A stretch of 5,984 nt of DNA from Spartobacteria bacterium (GCA_003445855.1 DMCG01000192.1:1-5984), one strand, 5' to 3'; shown: positions 1-5,758, numbered from the stretch's first letter. The notes: generated by a model not told the origin, from the sequence alone. Translations and numbers: made by a program.

Positions 1-567
1 GATGTTCTGTTGCCTTCGCAATTTTACGACCGCACCAGCCTGCGCCGCGACCATACGTTTTTTGGCGAAGGAATCGCCGCGCACGTTTCCTTTGCTGAGC
101 CGATCAGCACGAAACTTCGAAATCTCATTGCCGACTCGGCGCGTTCTCTTGGCGTCACGATTCACAATGGCGGCACTTATGTGAACATGGACGGGCCGGC
201 CTTCTCGACTCGCGCCGAATCGGAGCTCAACCGCCGGAACGGCTTTGACGTAATCGGGATGACCAATCTTCCGGAGGCGAAATTGGCGCGCGAAGCCGAG
301 ATCGCCCTCGCCACCATGGCGATGATTACGGATTACGATTGCTGGAAGGTGGATGAGGAGCCTGTCTCAGCGCAGACCGTGATCGGTCATCTCATGGCGA
401 ATGCCGAGACGGCGAAGAAGGTCCTTGTCGATCTTATCCCTCGTCTGCCGATAGAGGCGAACTGGCCGGAACATTCCGCCCTCGATTCGGCCTTGGTCAC
501 GGAGCGCAAGCTTTGGCCTGCCGCAACGGTGGCGAAACTGGAACCGATCCTGGGGCGATTTCTGTAA
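1..567 (+). CDS. mtnP: S-methyl-5'-thioadenosine phosphorylase, 5'-truncated by the window edge
   Basis: The enzyme cleaves 5'-methylthioadenosine with phosphate to adenine and methylthioribose-1-phosphate, in cytosolic methionine and purine salvage. The open frame enters at base 1 and gives 188 residues ending at TAA 565-567. About the first third of a roughly 280-290-residue family member is missing. Fragment residues 5-12 (PSQFYDRT) match the family's DQFIDRT segment. Residues 57-73 hold the GGTYVNMDGPAFSTRAE substrate and phosphate region, GMTNLPE follows at 86-92, and TDYDCW at 110-115 carries the two aspartates that read the 6-amino purine in MTAP and separate it from the guanine/hypoxanthine phosphorylases. 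The similarity to human MTAP runs almost to the C-terminus. The TTG at base 10 is internal, because family similarity continues upstream of it. The next gene follows after 94 bases on the same strand. MTAP is clearly favoured over a generic purine nucleoside phosphorylase. Confidence 0.93.
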   Translation, partial: DVLLPSQFYDRTSLRRDHTFFGEGIAAHVSFAEPISTKLRNLIADSARSLGVTIHNGGTYVNMDGPAFSTRAESELNRRNGFDVIGMTNLPEAKLAREAEIALATMAMITDYDCWKVDEEPVSAQTVIGHLMANAETAKKVLVDLIPRLPIEANWPEHSALDSALVTERKLWPAATVAKLEPILGRFL

Positions 568-582
568 CGGTTAAAAAAATAC

Positions 583-616
583 TTGCCTTCCGCAGCCACA
601 TTATAGTAATTATAGA
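583..616 (+). promoter_or_regulatory. candidate promoter for the small lipoprotein gene
   Basis: The 94-base gap between the MTAP stop and the next ATG is clearly more AT-rich than its surroundings. It contains TTGCCT at 583-588 (4 of 6 to TTGACA) and TATAGT at 602-607 (5 of 6 to TATAAT), followed by a second TATAGA at 611-616. Neither -10 candidate sits at the usual 16-18 base spacing from TTGCCT (13 and 22 bases). I therefore see a promoter-like region but cannot fix the hexamers. Confidence 0.3.
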
Positions 617-648
617 CCAGTCGGTTAAACAACAGTTTCGCCCACATA

Positions 649-653
649 CGGAG
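649..653 (+). promoter_or_regulatory. Shine-Dalgarno site (CGGAG) for the lipoprotein gene
   Basis: CGGAG ends eight bases before the ATG at 662. It is the only convincing Shine-Dalgarno-like sequence at normal spacing in the window, and it supports 662 as the start. Confidence 0.55.
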
Positions 654-661
654 TCCGAAGA

Positions 662-928
662 ATGAAAATCCAAATCGCCACTTGTTTGCTCGGCCTCGCT
701 TTACTTCCGGCGTGTTCCACAACCACTCAAACCACTGCTCAACATCAAACATTGGAGCAGCGGCTGATGGCGAAATACGCCAGCGCCGACACAGCGATGG
801 AAGAACCGGCGCCCCCGGCCGAAGGTCCAGACGATGTTCCGGCTGATGCTCCTTCAGACGTGATTCATAATCCGAGCCTCGTGCCGACGCCGTTGCTCCG
901 CACATCGGCGGCATCATCGACTCCGTAA
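662..928 (+). CDS. small predicted lipoprotein, function unknown
   Basis: This 88-residue protein begins MKIQIATCLLGLALLPAC: one lysine, a hydrophobic stretch at 5-15 and a lipobox-like LPAC with the candidate lipidated cysteine at position 18. Pro at -2 makes the lipobox less than ideal. Ser at +2 would favour delivery to the outer membrane under the Lol rule. The mature part is short and low in complexity: a Thr/Gln-rich start (19-30), a short stretch of helical character (EQRLMAKYASAD, about 32-43), an acidic Pro/Ala-rich segment (about 47-66) and a Ser/Thr/Pro tail. I recognise no domain and assign no function. A promoter-like region and a good ribosome binding site precede it, so it is probably expressed on its own. 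It converges on bioF, and its TAA stop lies in the arm of a shared inverted repeat. An antisense frame across the same bases looks like a shadow. Confidence 0.72.
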   Translation: MKIQIATCLLGLALLPACSTTTQTTAQHQTLEQRLMAKYASADTAMEEPAPPAEGPDDVPADAPSDVIHNPSLVPTPLLRTSAASSTP

Positions 929-957
929 TCGGACTGACGATTTTCCGTTAGGGAGTC
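919..957. terminator. bidirectional stem-loop between convergent genes
   Basis: GACTCC (919-924) pairs with GGAGTC (952-957), TAA (926-928) with TTA (948-950), and CGGA (930-933) with TCCG (944-947). There is one mismatch (925/951), one bulged T (929) and a ten-base loop. The structure joins the ends of the rightward lipoprotein gene and the leftward bioF, so a two-way terminator or mRNA 3'-end stabiliser is likely. There is no long T-tract after either arm, so it is not a classical intrinsic terminator. Confidence 0.5.
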
Positions 958-2144
958 AGCCGCGCGATTGCTTCGCAGAGCGATCGGATTTGTTCTTCTG
1001 TGTGCGCCGCCGTCACGGTTATGCGCAATCGCGCCGATCCTTTCGCTACGGTCGGGTAACGGATTGCCGGCACGAAAAATCCCTCTTTTTGAAGCGCCCG
1101 CGCTAAATCGATCGCCGCTTGCTCTGCACCTACGATCCATGGGAAAATTGCGCTGCTGACGTGGTCAACAGTTTTACCGAATCGATTAGCCGTGGCCGGC
1201 GAACGGTTTGGAAGGAGCTCCTGCATTAGCTTGATTCGTTGCCGAAGCAACAACCTGCGCTCTTCTCCGTCGGGCGAGGCGAGGAAATCGACTGCGGCCA
1301 TTGCTGCGGCCGCGAGCGCTGGCGGCGGCGCTGTTGAATAGATAAACGAGCGCGCCCGATTAATCAGCCAGTCGATCAGGCTGCGGGAGCCGCAAATGTA
1401 ACCGCCGCTTACGCCAAGCGCTTTGCTCAGCGTCCCCATCTGTACATCGACATCTTCATTCAATTTCTCCGCCGCAGCGACTCCGCGACCGTTCGGTCCA
1501 ATGACGCCGATGGCGTGGGCTTCATCGAGCAGTAAAAGTGCTCCGAAGCGTTTTTTCAGTTCAAGCAGCTCGCGCAATGGCGCGAGATCTCCGTCCATCG
1601 AAAAAACAGACTCGGTCACGATGAGAACGCGCTTGCCGGCATGTTCGCGTTGCGCCCATTCGAGATGACTCTCGAGTTTGCCCAGATGATTATGCGGAAA
1701 AATGCGCATGATGGCACCGCTCAATCTGGCGCCGTCGATGAGCGACGCATGACATAGCTTGTCCAGCAACACGACATCATTCTTCGCGACTAGCGCCGGC
1801 AATGTACCGATCGCGGCGGCGTATCCGCTGCTAAAGCTGAGCGCCGCTTGCGTTCCTTTCCATTTCGCGAGGGCAGTTTCCAAACGCAGATGCGGGGACT
1901 GCGTCCCGCTAATCAATCGTGAAGCGCCCGCGCCGACGCCAAATTCGGCGATCGCGGCAATCGCGGCTTCGCGCAATTGGGGATCGTTCGCGAGACCGAG
2001 ATAATCGTTTGAGGAAAAATTAATCAGCCGTTTGCCGACAAGATCGACAATTGGGCCTTGGGCGCTGCCGATTTCGCGAAGATGTCGATCTAATGCGCGC
2101 GTGCGCAGCGCTTGTAATTGCTGCGCGAAAATATCGTCCGTCAT
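948..2144 (-). CDS. bioF: 8-amino-7-oxononanoate synthase (BioF)
   Basis: BioF is a PLP enzyme that condenses pimeloyl-ACP (or -CoA) with L-alanine to 8-amino-7-oxononanoate, the first step of the biotin ring pathway. Its 398 residues are a normal length for this alpha-oxoamine synthase family. Visible landmarks are SNDYLGLA (45-52), the glycine-rich GVGAGASRLISGT (69-81), DKLCHASL with the PLP-stacking His132, TESVFSMDGDLAPL (177-190), LLDEAHAIG with Asp207 and His210, TLSKALGVSGGY with the Schiff-base Lys241, and RYPTVAKGSARLRIT near 362-376. I chose ATG 2144 (MTDDIF) because the in-frame ATG at 2204 would add 20 residues that are only a palindromic repeat and the end of the upstream gene read out of frame. 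No bioA, bioB or bioD is nearby. The closest alternative, 2-amino-3-ketobutyrate CoA ligase (Kbl), is less likely. The gene lies 22 bases downstream of the carboxypeptidase gene and is probably co-transcribed with it. Confidence 0.9.
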   Translation of the reverse strand: MTDDIFAQQLQALRTRALDRHLREIGSAQGPIVDLVGKRLINFSSNDYLGLANDPQLREAAIAAIAEFGVGAGASRLISGTQSPHLRLETALAKWKGTQAALSFSSGYAAAIGTLPALVAKNDVVLLDKLCHASLIDGARLSGAIMRIFPHNHLGKLESHLEWAQREHAGKRVLIVTESVFSMDGDLAPLRELLELKKRFGALLLLDEAHAIGVIGPNGRGVAAAEKLNEDVDVQMGTLSKALGVSGGYICGSRSLIDWLINRARSFIYSTAPPPALAAAAMAAVDFLASPDGEERRLLLRQRIKLMQELLPNRSPATANRFGKTVDHVSSAIFPWIVGAEQAAIDLARALQKEGFFVPAIRYPTVAKGSARLRITVTAAHTEEQIRSLCEAIARLTP

Positions 2145-2171
2145 GGGACGTCCCGCGGTTGCGGGACTACA
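2145..2171 (-). repeat. palindromic element across the carboxypeptidase stop and just before the bioF start
   Basis: Read leftward, this begins TGTAGTCCCGC, loops through AACC and returns GCGGGAC. The 7-bp stem pairs 2150-2156 with 2161-2167 around a four-base loop. A second, overlapping perfect palindrome, GGGACGTCCC, occupies 2145-2154 and abuts the bioF ATG, so two alternative folds compete. The TAG that ends the upstream gene (2167-2169) lies within the element. The whole gap between the two genes is made of it, and no separate ribosome binding site for bioF is visible. The TGTAG(Y)CC end is shared with the element at 5705-5758. A dispersed REP-like repeat is likely, but copy number cannot be seen here. 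Confidence 0.55.
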
Positions 2172-3105
2172 TCCAAAGGCCCCAGGAAAGGAGTGCCGAC
2201 GCATCGCGCCACACGCCGGCTTTGCTGTCGCCGAGCACGACTACGATGACGTCGCGGCCCGGTCGCGAGCCGCTCGCGATCAAGCAGTGTCCCGCGGCTT
2301 CGGTGTAACCGGTTTTCATTCCGTTGCAGTAGGGAAGCCGTTTCAAAACCTTGTTCGTGTTTTCAAGCTCGCGCGTGCGTCCGTTGGCATAGCGAAAAAC
2401 AAGCTGCGGAAGACAAACGATCGATCGGATGGTGGGATTGGCGTAGGCCGCGCGTGCGATGATCGACAGATCGCGCGCGGTCGAATACTGGCCGGGGACG
2501 GGCAAGCCGTTCGGATTAACGAAATGCGAGTGGGTCGCGTCGAGTTCGCGCGCGCTCTGATTCATTCGCTCGGCGAAGGCTTCGATGCTGCCGGCGTTGT
2601 CGCGCGCCAGGCAACGCGCCACATCATTCGGGCTTTTTACCAGCAGCGCGCGCAACAAATCGATCCGTTGATATGTCTCGCCCGGCTTGATGTTTAATTT
2701 CACCGGTTCGGCCAGAGTATCGATCGCTTCCACCGTCACCGGACGATCGAGATAGCCGGTTTCCGCGATGATCAGAGCCGTAAGCAATTTTTCCGTGCTC
2801 GCGGGCGGTCGCAGTTGGTCCGGATTTTTTTCATACAACACTTCGCCGCTGCGCGCATTGATCACGATGACTGAGCTCGCGCCGGTTGCCGGCACCACGC
2901 CCGGAGCGGTCGGAGTTTCGATTGGCTCCGCGCTTTCGCGAGGCTTGACCGTCGCCCGGTGCGTGCGCTTGGAGCTTGGGCGGTGCGGCACACCGGTTGG
3001 TCTAACGACATCGGCATCTTCATTGTCGGATGGCGTCGCTGCCACGCAACAAAGCGCCAGCGCTGCTGCACAAAAAGCGATGAAGGGATGAAAGCGGCGC
3101 TTCAT
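2167..3105 (-). CDS. D-alanyl-D-alanine carboxypeptidase, peptidase S11 / low-molecular-mass PBP
   Basis: Members remove the terminal D-Ala from peptidoglycan pentapeptides in the periplasm. The 312-residue protein opens with a Sec signal peptide (MKRR, then a hydrophobic stretch to about residue 23). A Pro/Thr/Arg-rich, probably disordered linker runs from about 27 to 75. The catalytic domain carries all three penicillin-binding motifs: S103-T-E-K106 (nucleophile and general base), S158-P-N160 and K264-T-G266. It ends directly after the S11 catalytic fold (LLSWGLWM) without the beta-rich C-terminal domain or amphipathic membrane anchor of PBP5/6 (DacA/DacC). It may therefore be soluble in the periplasm or held through the N-terminus. 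Its last codon and TAG lie at the edge of a palindromic repeat. It starts 58 bases downstream of the VOC gene and ends 22 bases before bioF. The start has no clear ribosome binding site but gives a proper signal peptide. Confidence 0.9.
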   Translation of the reverse strand: MKRRFHPFIAFCAAALALCCVAATPSDNEDADVVRPTGVPHRPSSKRTHRATVKPRESAEPIETPTAPGVVPATGASSVIVINARSGEVLYEKNPDQLRPPASTEKLLTALIIAETGYLDRPVTVEAIDTLAEPVKLNIKPGETYQRIDLLRALLVKSPNDVARCLARDNAGSIEAFAERMNQSARELDATHSHFVNPNGLPVPGQYSTARDLSIIARAAYANPTIRSIVCLPQLVFRYANGRTRELENTNKVLKRLPYCNGMKTGYTEAAGHCLIASGSRPGRDVIVVVLGDSKAGVWRDASALLSWGLWM

Positions 3106-3163
3106 AAGCGGGAACTTAGCGGCAAAGATTTACAAGGTGCAAGCAGATGCCCGGCCAGAATGC

Positions 3164-3550
3164 TTATGAACTTCGCCCGCGTTGGATCAATTCAATCTCG
3201 TAGCCTTCCGGCGCATCGACGAACGCAATCGCATCTCCGCGCTCAGTCCGATGCGGACCATCGGAGAGCGGATAACCTTTGGCCGCCGCTTCCCGCGCGA
3301 ATTTTTCCATATCGTCGACTTCGAAGGCAAGATGCGTCAGGTCGGGCCCCACCACCACCGGGCCGCTTTGGTCGAACTTGCAGAGTTCAATTTCTTCTTC
3401 ACTGCCCAGCGCTTTTAAAAAAACAAGTTGTGAGCCGCGACCGGAAGTGTGCCGGCGAATCTCCTTGAGTCCGAGGACGTCCTTGTAAAACGCGACCGTC
3501 TTCTCCAGGTCGGTCACGCGGTAACGAGTATGTAACAGTTTCTTGACCAT
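3164..3550 (-). CDS. VOC-family protein, glyoxalase I-like (lactoylglutathione lyase type)
   Basis: The 128-residue protein spans one complete vicinal-oxygen-chelate unit of two beta-alpha-beta-beta-beta modules and aligns by eye with E. coli GloA over its length. All four metal ligands of GloA have counterparts: His7 (LLHTRYRV), Glu55 (EIELCKF), His73 (LTHLAFEV) and Glu120 (GYEIELI). The FYKDVLGLKEIRR segment at 21-33 is also typical. GloA isomerises the glutathione-methylglyoxal hemithioacetal to S-lactoylglutathione. The ligand set supports that chemistry, but the thiol cofactor and substrate cannot be read from sequence, and other VOC enzymes such as epimerases or resistance proteins share the fold. 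It heads the leftward group with the carboxypeptidase and bioF and is divergent from ubiX. An AGGG about 13 bases before the ATG is too far away to be a strong ribosome binding site. Confidence 0.85.
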   Translation of the reverse strand: MVKKLLHTRYRVTDLEKTVAFYKDVLGLKEIRRHTSGRGSQLVFLKALGSEEEIELCKFDQSGPVVVGPDLTHLAFEVDDMEKFAREAAAKGYPLSDGPHRTERGDAIAFVDAPEGYEIELIQRGRSS

Positions 3551-3595
3551 TGTATCTTATTGCCCTGTTCCTCGATTAAATTCAAACTCACAGCG
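3551..3595. promoter_or_regulatory. divergent intergenic region between the VOC gene and ubiX
   Basis: Only 45 bases separate the two divergent start codons, so the promoters must lie here or reach into the coding sequences. On the minus strand TTTAAT (3580 to 3575) is a 5 of 6 match to a -10 box for the VOC gene, but its -35 is poor. On the plus strand TTGACC (3543-3548) is a good -35 for ubiX but has no -10 at the right distance. The region is the logical place for shared regulation; I see no operator palindrome. Confidence 0.35.
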
Positions 3596-4171
3596 ATGAA
3601 ATTCGTAATCGCCGCGACGGGCGCGAGTGGAGCGATCTATCTTCAACGCCTGCTCGAGCAGATCGATTGCGCCGCGCACGAGATTCATCTCGTCATGAGC
3701 GCCCATGCGCAGCAGGTCGCGGCGCAGGAGCTGGATAATTTTAAAATTCCTTCGCGGGTGTCGCGACATCCTGAAAGCGATCTGAACGTGCCCTTCGTGA
3801 GCGGTTCGGCCCGCTTCGACGCGATGGTGATCGTTCCATGTTCGATGGCAACGATCGGGAGGATTGCTTCCGGCTCCAGCGACAGTGCCTTACTGCGCGC
3901 GGCTGATGTTTTTTTGAAGGAACGCCGCAAATTGATTCTCGTTCCGCGCGAAACGCCGTGGAATTTAATTCACGCGCGCAACATCGTGACGTTGCTCGAG
4001 GCGGGCGCGATTGTTTTGCCTGCGATTCCCTCTTTTTACAGCCGCCCAAAATCACTTGTCGATCTTGTCGACACGGTCGTGTGGCGGATTCTCGATCAAA
4101 TCGGTCTGCCCAACCCGCGCGCTTACCGCTGGCAGGACAAGGTGGCGGAAACTTCGCGTAAGAAAAATTGA
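3596..4171 (+). CDS. ubiX: flavin prenyltransferase UbiX/Pad1
   Basis: UbiX attaches a dimethylallyl group to FMN, making the prenylated-FMN cofactor of UbiD-family decarboxylases that act in ubiquinone and menaquinone synthesis and aromatic-acid metabolism. The 191 residues match the usual length of about 190. The Rossmann-like start MKFVIAATGASGA carries the FMN-binding GASG. The block PCSMATIGRIASGSSDSALL is followed by DVFLKERRKLILVPRETPWN, the signature region of the family, and by PAIPSFYSRP. The RW near the C-terminus (AYRWQ) resembles the conserved C-terminal Arg-Trp of bacterial UbiX. ATG 3596 is chosen over the in-frame TTG at 3560 because the family begins at MKFVIAATG. No UbiD partner is in the window. 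Its TGA overlaps the start of the next gene, so the two are very likely co-translated. Confidence 0.94.
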   Translation: MKFVIAATGASGAIYLQRLLEQIDCAAHEIHLVMSAHAQQVAAQELDNFKIPSRVSRHPESDLNVPFVSGSARFDAMVIVPCSMATIGRIASGSSDSALLRAADVFLKERRKLILVPRETPWNLIHARNIVTLLEAGAIVLPAIPSFYSRPKSLVDLVDTVVWRILDQIGLPNPRAYRWQDKVAETSRKKN

Positions 4172-4812
4172 AGATCGAAGGTTGGCGCGCGCGTTGGCTG
4201 ATCGCGTTTGGATTTCATTTGCTGCAGCTTTGGGCGCGCACACTGCGATTTGAAATCGACGACCGCGCGGGCATTGCTGGAAAACCGGTGAAGGAAAATT
4301 ACATCGGCGCTCTCTGGCACAATCGCCTCTTGATCTTTCCCTTCGTGCTCCGCCGTTTTTTTTCACATCGCCGCGGCGCGGCCTTGATCAGCGCAAGCCG
4401 CGACGGCGACCTGCTGGCCGATGCCATCAAACGCTTCGGATTCGATGTCGTGCGCGGATCGAGTTCACGCCTGGGCGCAAGCGCAATTTTGCAGCTCACG
4501 AACATTCTTGCTTCGGGCGGCGACGCAGTGATCACGCCGGACGGGCCGCGCGGTCCTGCCTATGAGCTCGGACCCGGCATAATTTTTCTCGCGCAAAAAT
4601 CGGGCGCGGCGGTGTTGCCGATGAACATGGAATACTCGAGTTGCTGGCGACTGAAAAGCTGGGACCGATTTATCGTGCCGCGCCCGTTTGCCAAAGTGCG
4701 CGTGCTCATCGGCCAGCCGCATTATGTAAGATCGACAAGTGCAGTCGAGGAGTTCGAAGCGGAGCGTTTGCGTTTGCAAGATGCCATGATGGCGCTGGTT
4801 GAACGGCGCTGA
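4168..4812 (+). CDS. lysophospholipid acyltransferase-like protein (DUF374 family)
   Basis: The 214-residue protein looks like the DUF374 branch of the lysophospholipid acyltransferase superfamily, which is thought to transfer acyl chains to membrane lipids at the inner membrane. Evidence is the hydrophobic N-terminal helix (about 10-23), ALWHNRLL with the candidate catalytic His51, SASRDGDLLA (75-84), GFDVVRGSSSRLGASAI (91-107), and TPDGPRGP followed by GPGIIFLAQKSGAAVLPM (123-152). The strict HxxxxD motif of PlsC-type enzymes is absent, as I recall being usual for this subfamily. The proposed start is TTG 4168-4170, overlapping the ubiX stop as TTGA. No ATG occurs before the conserved core, so a TTG start with translational coupling is the best reading. 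The substrate, whether phospholipid, lipid A precursor or something else, is unknown. folD follows after 18 bases. Confidence 0.82.
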   Translation: MKIEGWRARWLIAFGFHLLQLWARTLRFEIDDRAGIAGKPVKENYIGALWHNRLLIFPFVLRRFFSHRRGAALISASRDGDLLADAIKRFGFDVVRGSSSRLGASAILQLTNILASGGDAVITPDGPRGPAYELGPGIIFLAQKSGAAVLPMNMEYSSCWRLKSWDRFIVPRPFAKVRVLIGQPHYVRSTSAVEEFEAERLRLQDAMMALVERR

Positions 4813-4830
4813 GTCATTTAAGTTCGGCGC

Positions 4831-5709
4831 ATGGCAAACTTGATCGACGGCCGCGCGATCGCCGAAAAAGTTTATGTCGATCTTCGCCGCGAGATTGCGA
4901 AACTAAAGTCGCAAGGCGTCACGCCGGGGCTCGCCGTGGTTCTCGTGGGCGATAATCCGGCGTCGCGCGCCTACGTCCGTTCGAAAGACAAGATGAGTCG
5001 CGAACTAGGCTTGCATTCCGTCAAACTCGAACTGCCGGCCGCGACGACGCAGGCGGAATTACTTGCGCGGGTCGAAGAGTTGAACCGCGATCCGGCCATT
5101 CACGGAATTCTGGTGCAATCGCCGCCGCCGAAACAAATCGATGAAGCGGCAATCGTGCGGGCGCTCGATCCGCGCAAAGATGTCGATGGATTTCATCCGG
5201 AAAACGTCGCGAAACTCGTGTCCGCCGCGGCGGACGGATTCGTTCCGTGCACCCCGCTCGGCATTCAACGCCTGCTGATCGAAAGCAAGATCGACATCTC
5301 CGGCGCGCACGTCGTCATCCTGGGCCGGAGCATGATTGTGGGAAAACCGCTTGCGCTTTTGCTCATGCAAAAAGGCAAAGGCGGTGATGCAACCGTGACG
5401 GTTGTGCATTCGCGCAGCCGCAATCTCGAGAAAATCACGCGCTCGGCGGACATTTTGATCGCGGCGATAGGCCGCGCCAACTTCGTGAAGTCCGGACATG
5501 TGCGGGACGGCGCGGTCATTGTCGATGTTGGAATTAATCGTGTGGAAGACGCGACGAGCGAACGCGGTTATCGGCTGGCCGGTGATGTCGCATTCGACGA
5601 AGTCGCAAAGAAAGCAGCCGCCATCACGCCGGTGCCGGGCGGCGTCGGCCCGATGACGATCGCAATGTTAATGTCCAATACGGTGAAAGCGTGCCGGCAA
5701 TTGCTGTAG
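4831..5709 (+). CDS. folD: bifunctional methylenetetrahydrofolate dehydrogenase / methenyltetrahydrofolate cyclohydrolase
   Basis: FolD interconverts 5,10-methylene-, methenyl- and 10-formyl-tetrahydrofolate with NADP(H), feeding purine, formyl-Met and one-carbon metabolism in the cytosol. Its 292 residues are full length. ASRAYVRSK holds the catalytic Tyr48 and Lys52 (Y50/K54 in E. coli). Gln96 is in VQSPPP and Asp119 in [18 protein letters not shown] (139-145) precedes the Rossmann nucleotide site GRSMIVGKP (165-173), and [13 protein letters not shown] (268-280) closes the domain. The folate-site motif reads VQSPPP rather than the common VQLPLP, and GRSMIVG has Met where Asn is common. Every catalytic residue is present, so I expect activity. 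ATG 4831 lies 18 bases after the acyltransferase stop with no visible ribosome binding site. The last two bases of its final codon and the TAG stop belong to a palindromic element. Confidence 0.96.
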   Translation: MANLIDGRAIAEKVYVDLRREIAKLKSQGVTPGLAVVLVGDNPASRAYVRSKDKMSRELGLHSVKLELPAATTQAELLARVEELNRDPAIHGILVQSPPPKQIDEAAIVRALDPRKDVDGFHPENVAKLVSAAADGFVPCTPLGIQRLLIESKIDISGAHVVILGRSMIVGKPLALLLMQKGKGGDATVTVVHSRSRNLEKITRSADILIAAIGRANFVKSGHVRDGAVIVDVGINRVEDATSERGYRLAGDVAFDEVAKKAAAITPVPGGVGPMTIAMLMSNTVKACRQLL

Positions 5710-5758
5710 CCACGGGCTTGCGGCCCGTTTAGCGACGGCTCACAGAGCCGTGGCTACA
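5705..5758. repeat. 54-base palindromic element with cloverleaf-like folding, between convergent genes
   Basis: The ends TGTAGCCACGG (5705-5715) and CCGTGGCTACA (5748-5758) are perfect 11-base inverted repeats. An alternative fold uses a 7-bp outer stem (5705-5711 with 5752-5758) and two inner hairpins: ACGGGC/GCCCGT (5712-5717 with 5723-5728) and ACGGCTC/GAGCCGT (5735-5741 with 5745-5751). The hairpins are joined by a six-base linker, giving a three-way junction. Each end supplies the TAG stop of the gene running into it. It may act as a two-way terminator or 3'-end stabiliser and resembles REP/MITE-like dispersed elements. No T-tract follows it. Confidence 0.7.

Noticed and set aside
609..614. 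Perfect TATAAT on the minus strand in the MTAP-lipoprotein gap
   Set aside because: No acceptable -35 lies 16-18 bases upstream on that strand, and transcription would run antisense into MTAP with no gene to serve.
387..917. 176-codon minus-strand open frame
   Set aside because: It overlaps the conserved end of MTAP, the AT-rich leader and the lipoprotein gene. Its translation through the leader is unlike a structured protein and no family is recognisable.
2145..2204. Longer bioF start at ATG 2204
   Set aside because: The extra 20 residues would be encoded by the palindromic repeat and by the end of the carboxypeptidase gene in another frame. BioF proteins normally begin near the MTDD position, and no ribosome binding site supports 2204.
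2032..2697. 221-codon plus-strand open frame
   Set aside because: It lies antisense across the start of bioF and the end of the carboxypeptidase gene, both of which have full catalytic motifs. The translation has no recognisable domain and is an expected by-product of high-GC coding DNA.
3543..3571. TTGACC as a ubiX promoter -35
   Set aside because: It matches 5 of 6, but the 17-base spacing leads to TGTTCC, which is not a -10 box. The nearest AT-rich hexamer is 27 bases away and too close to the ATG.
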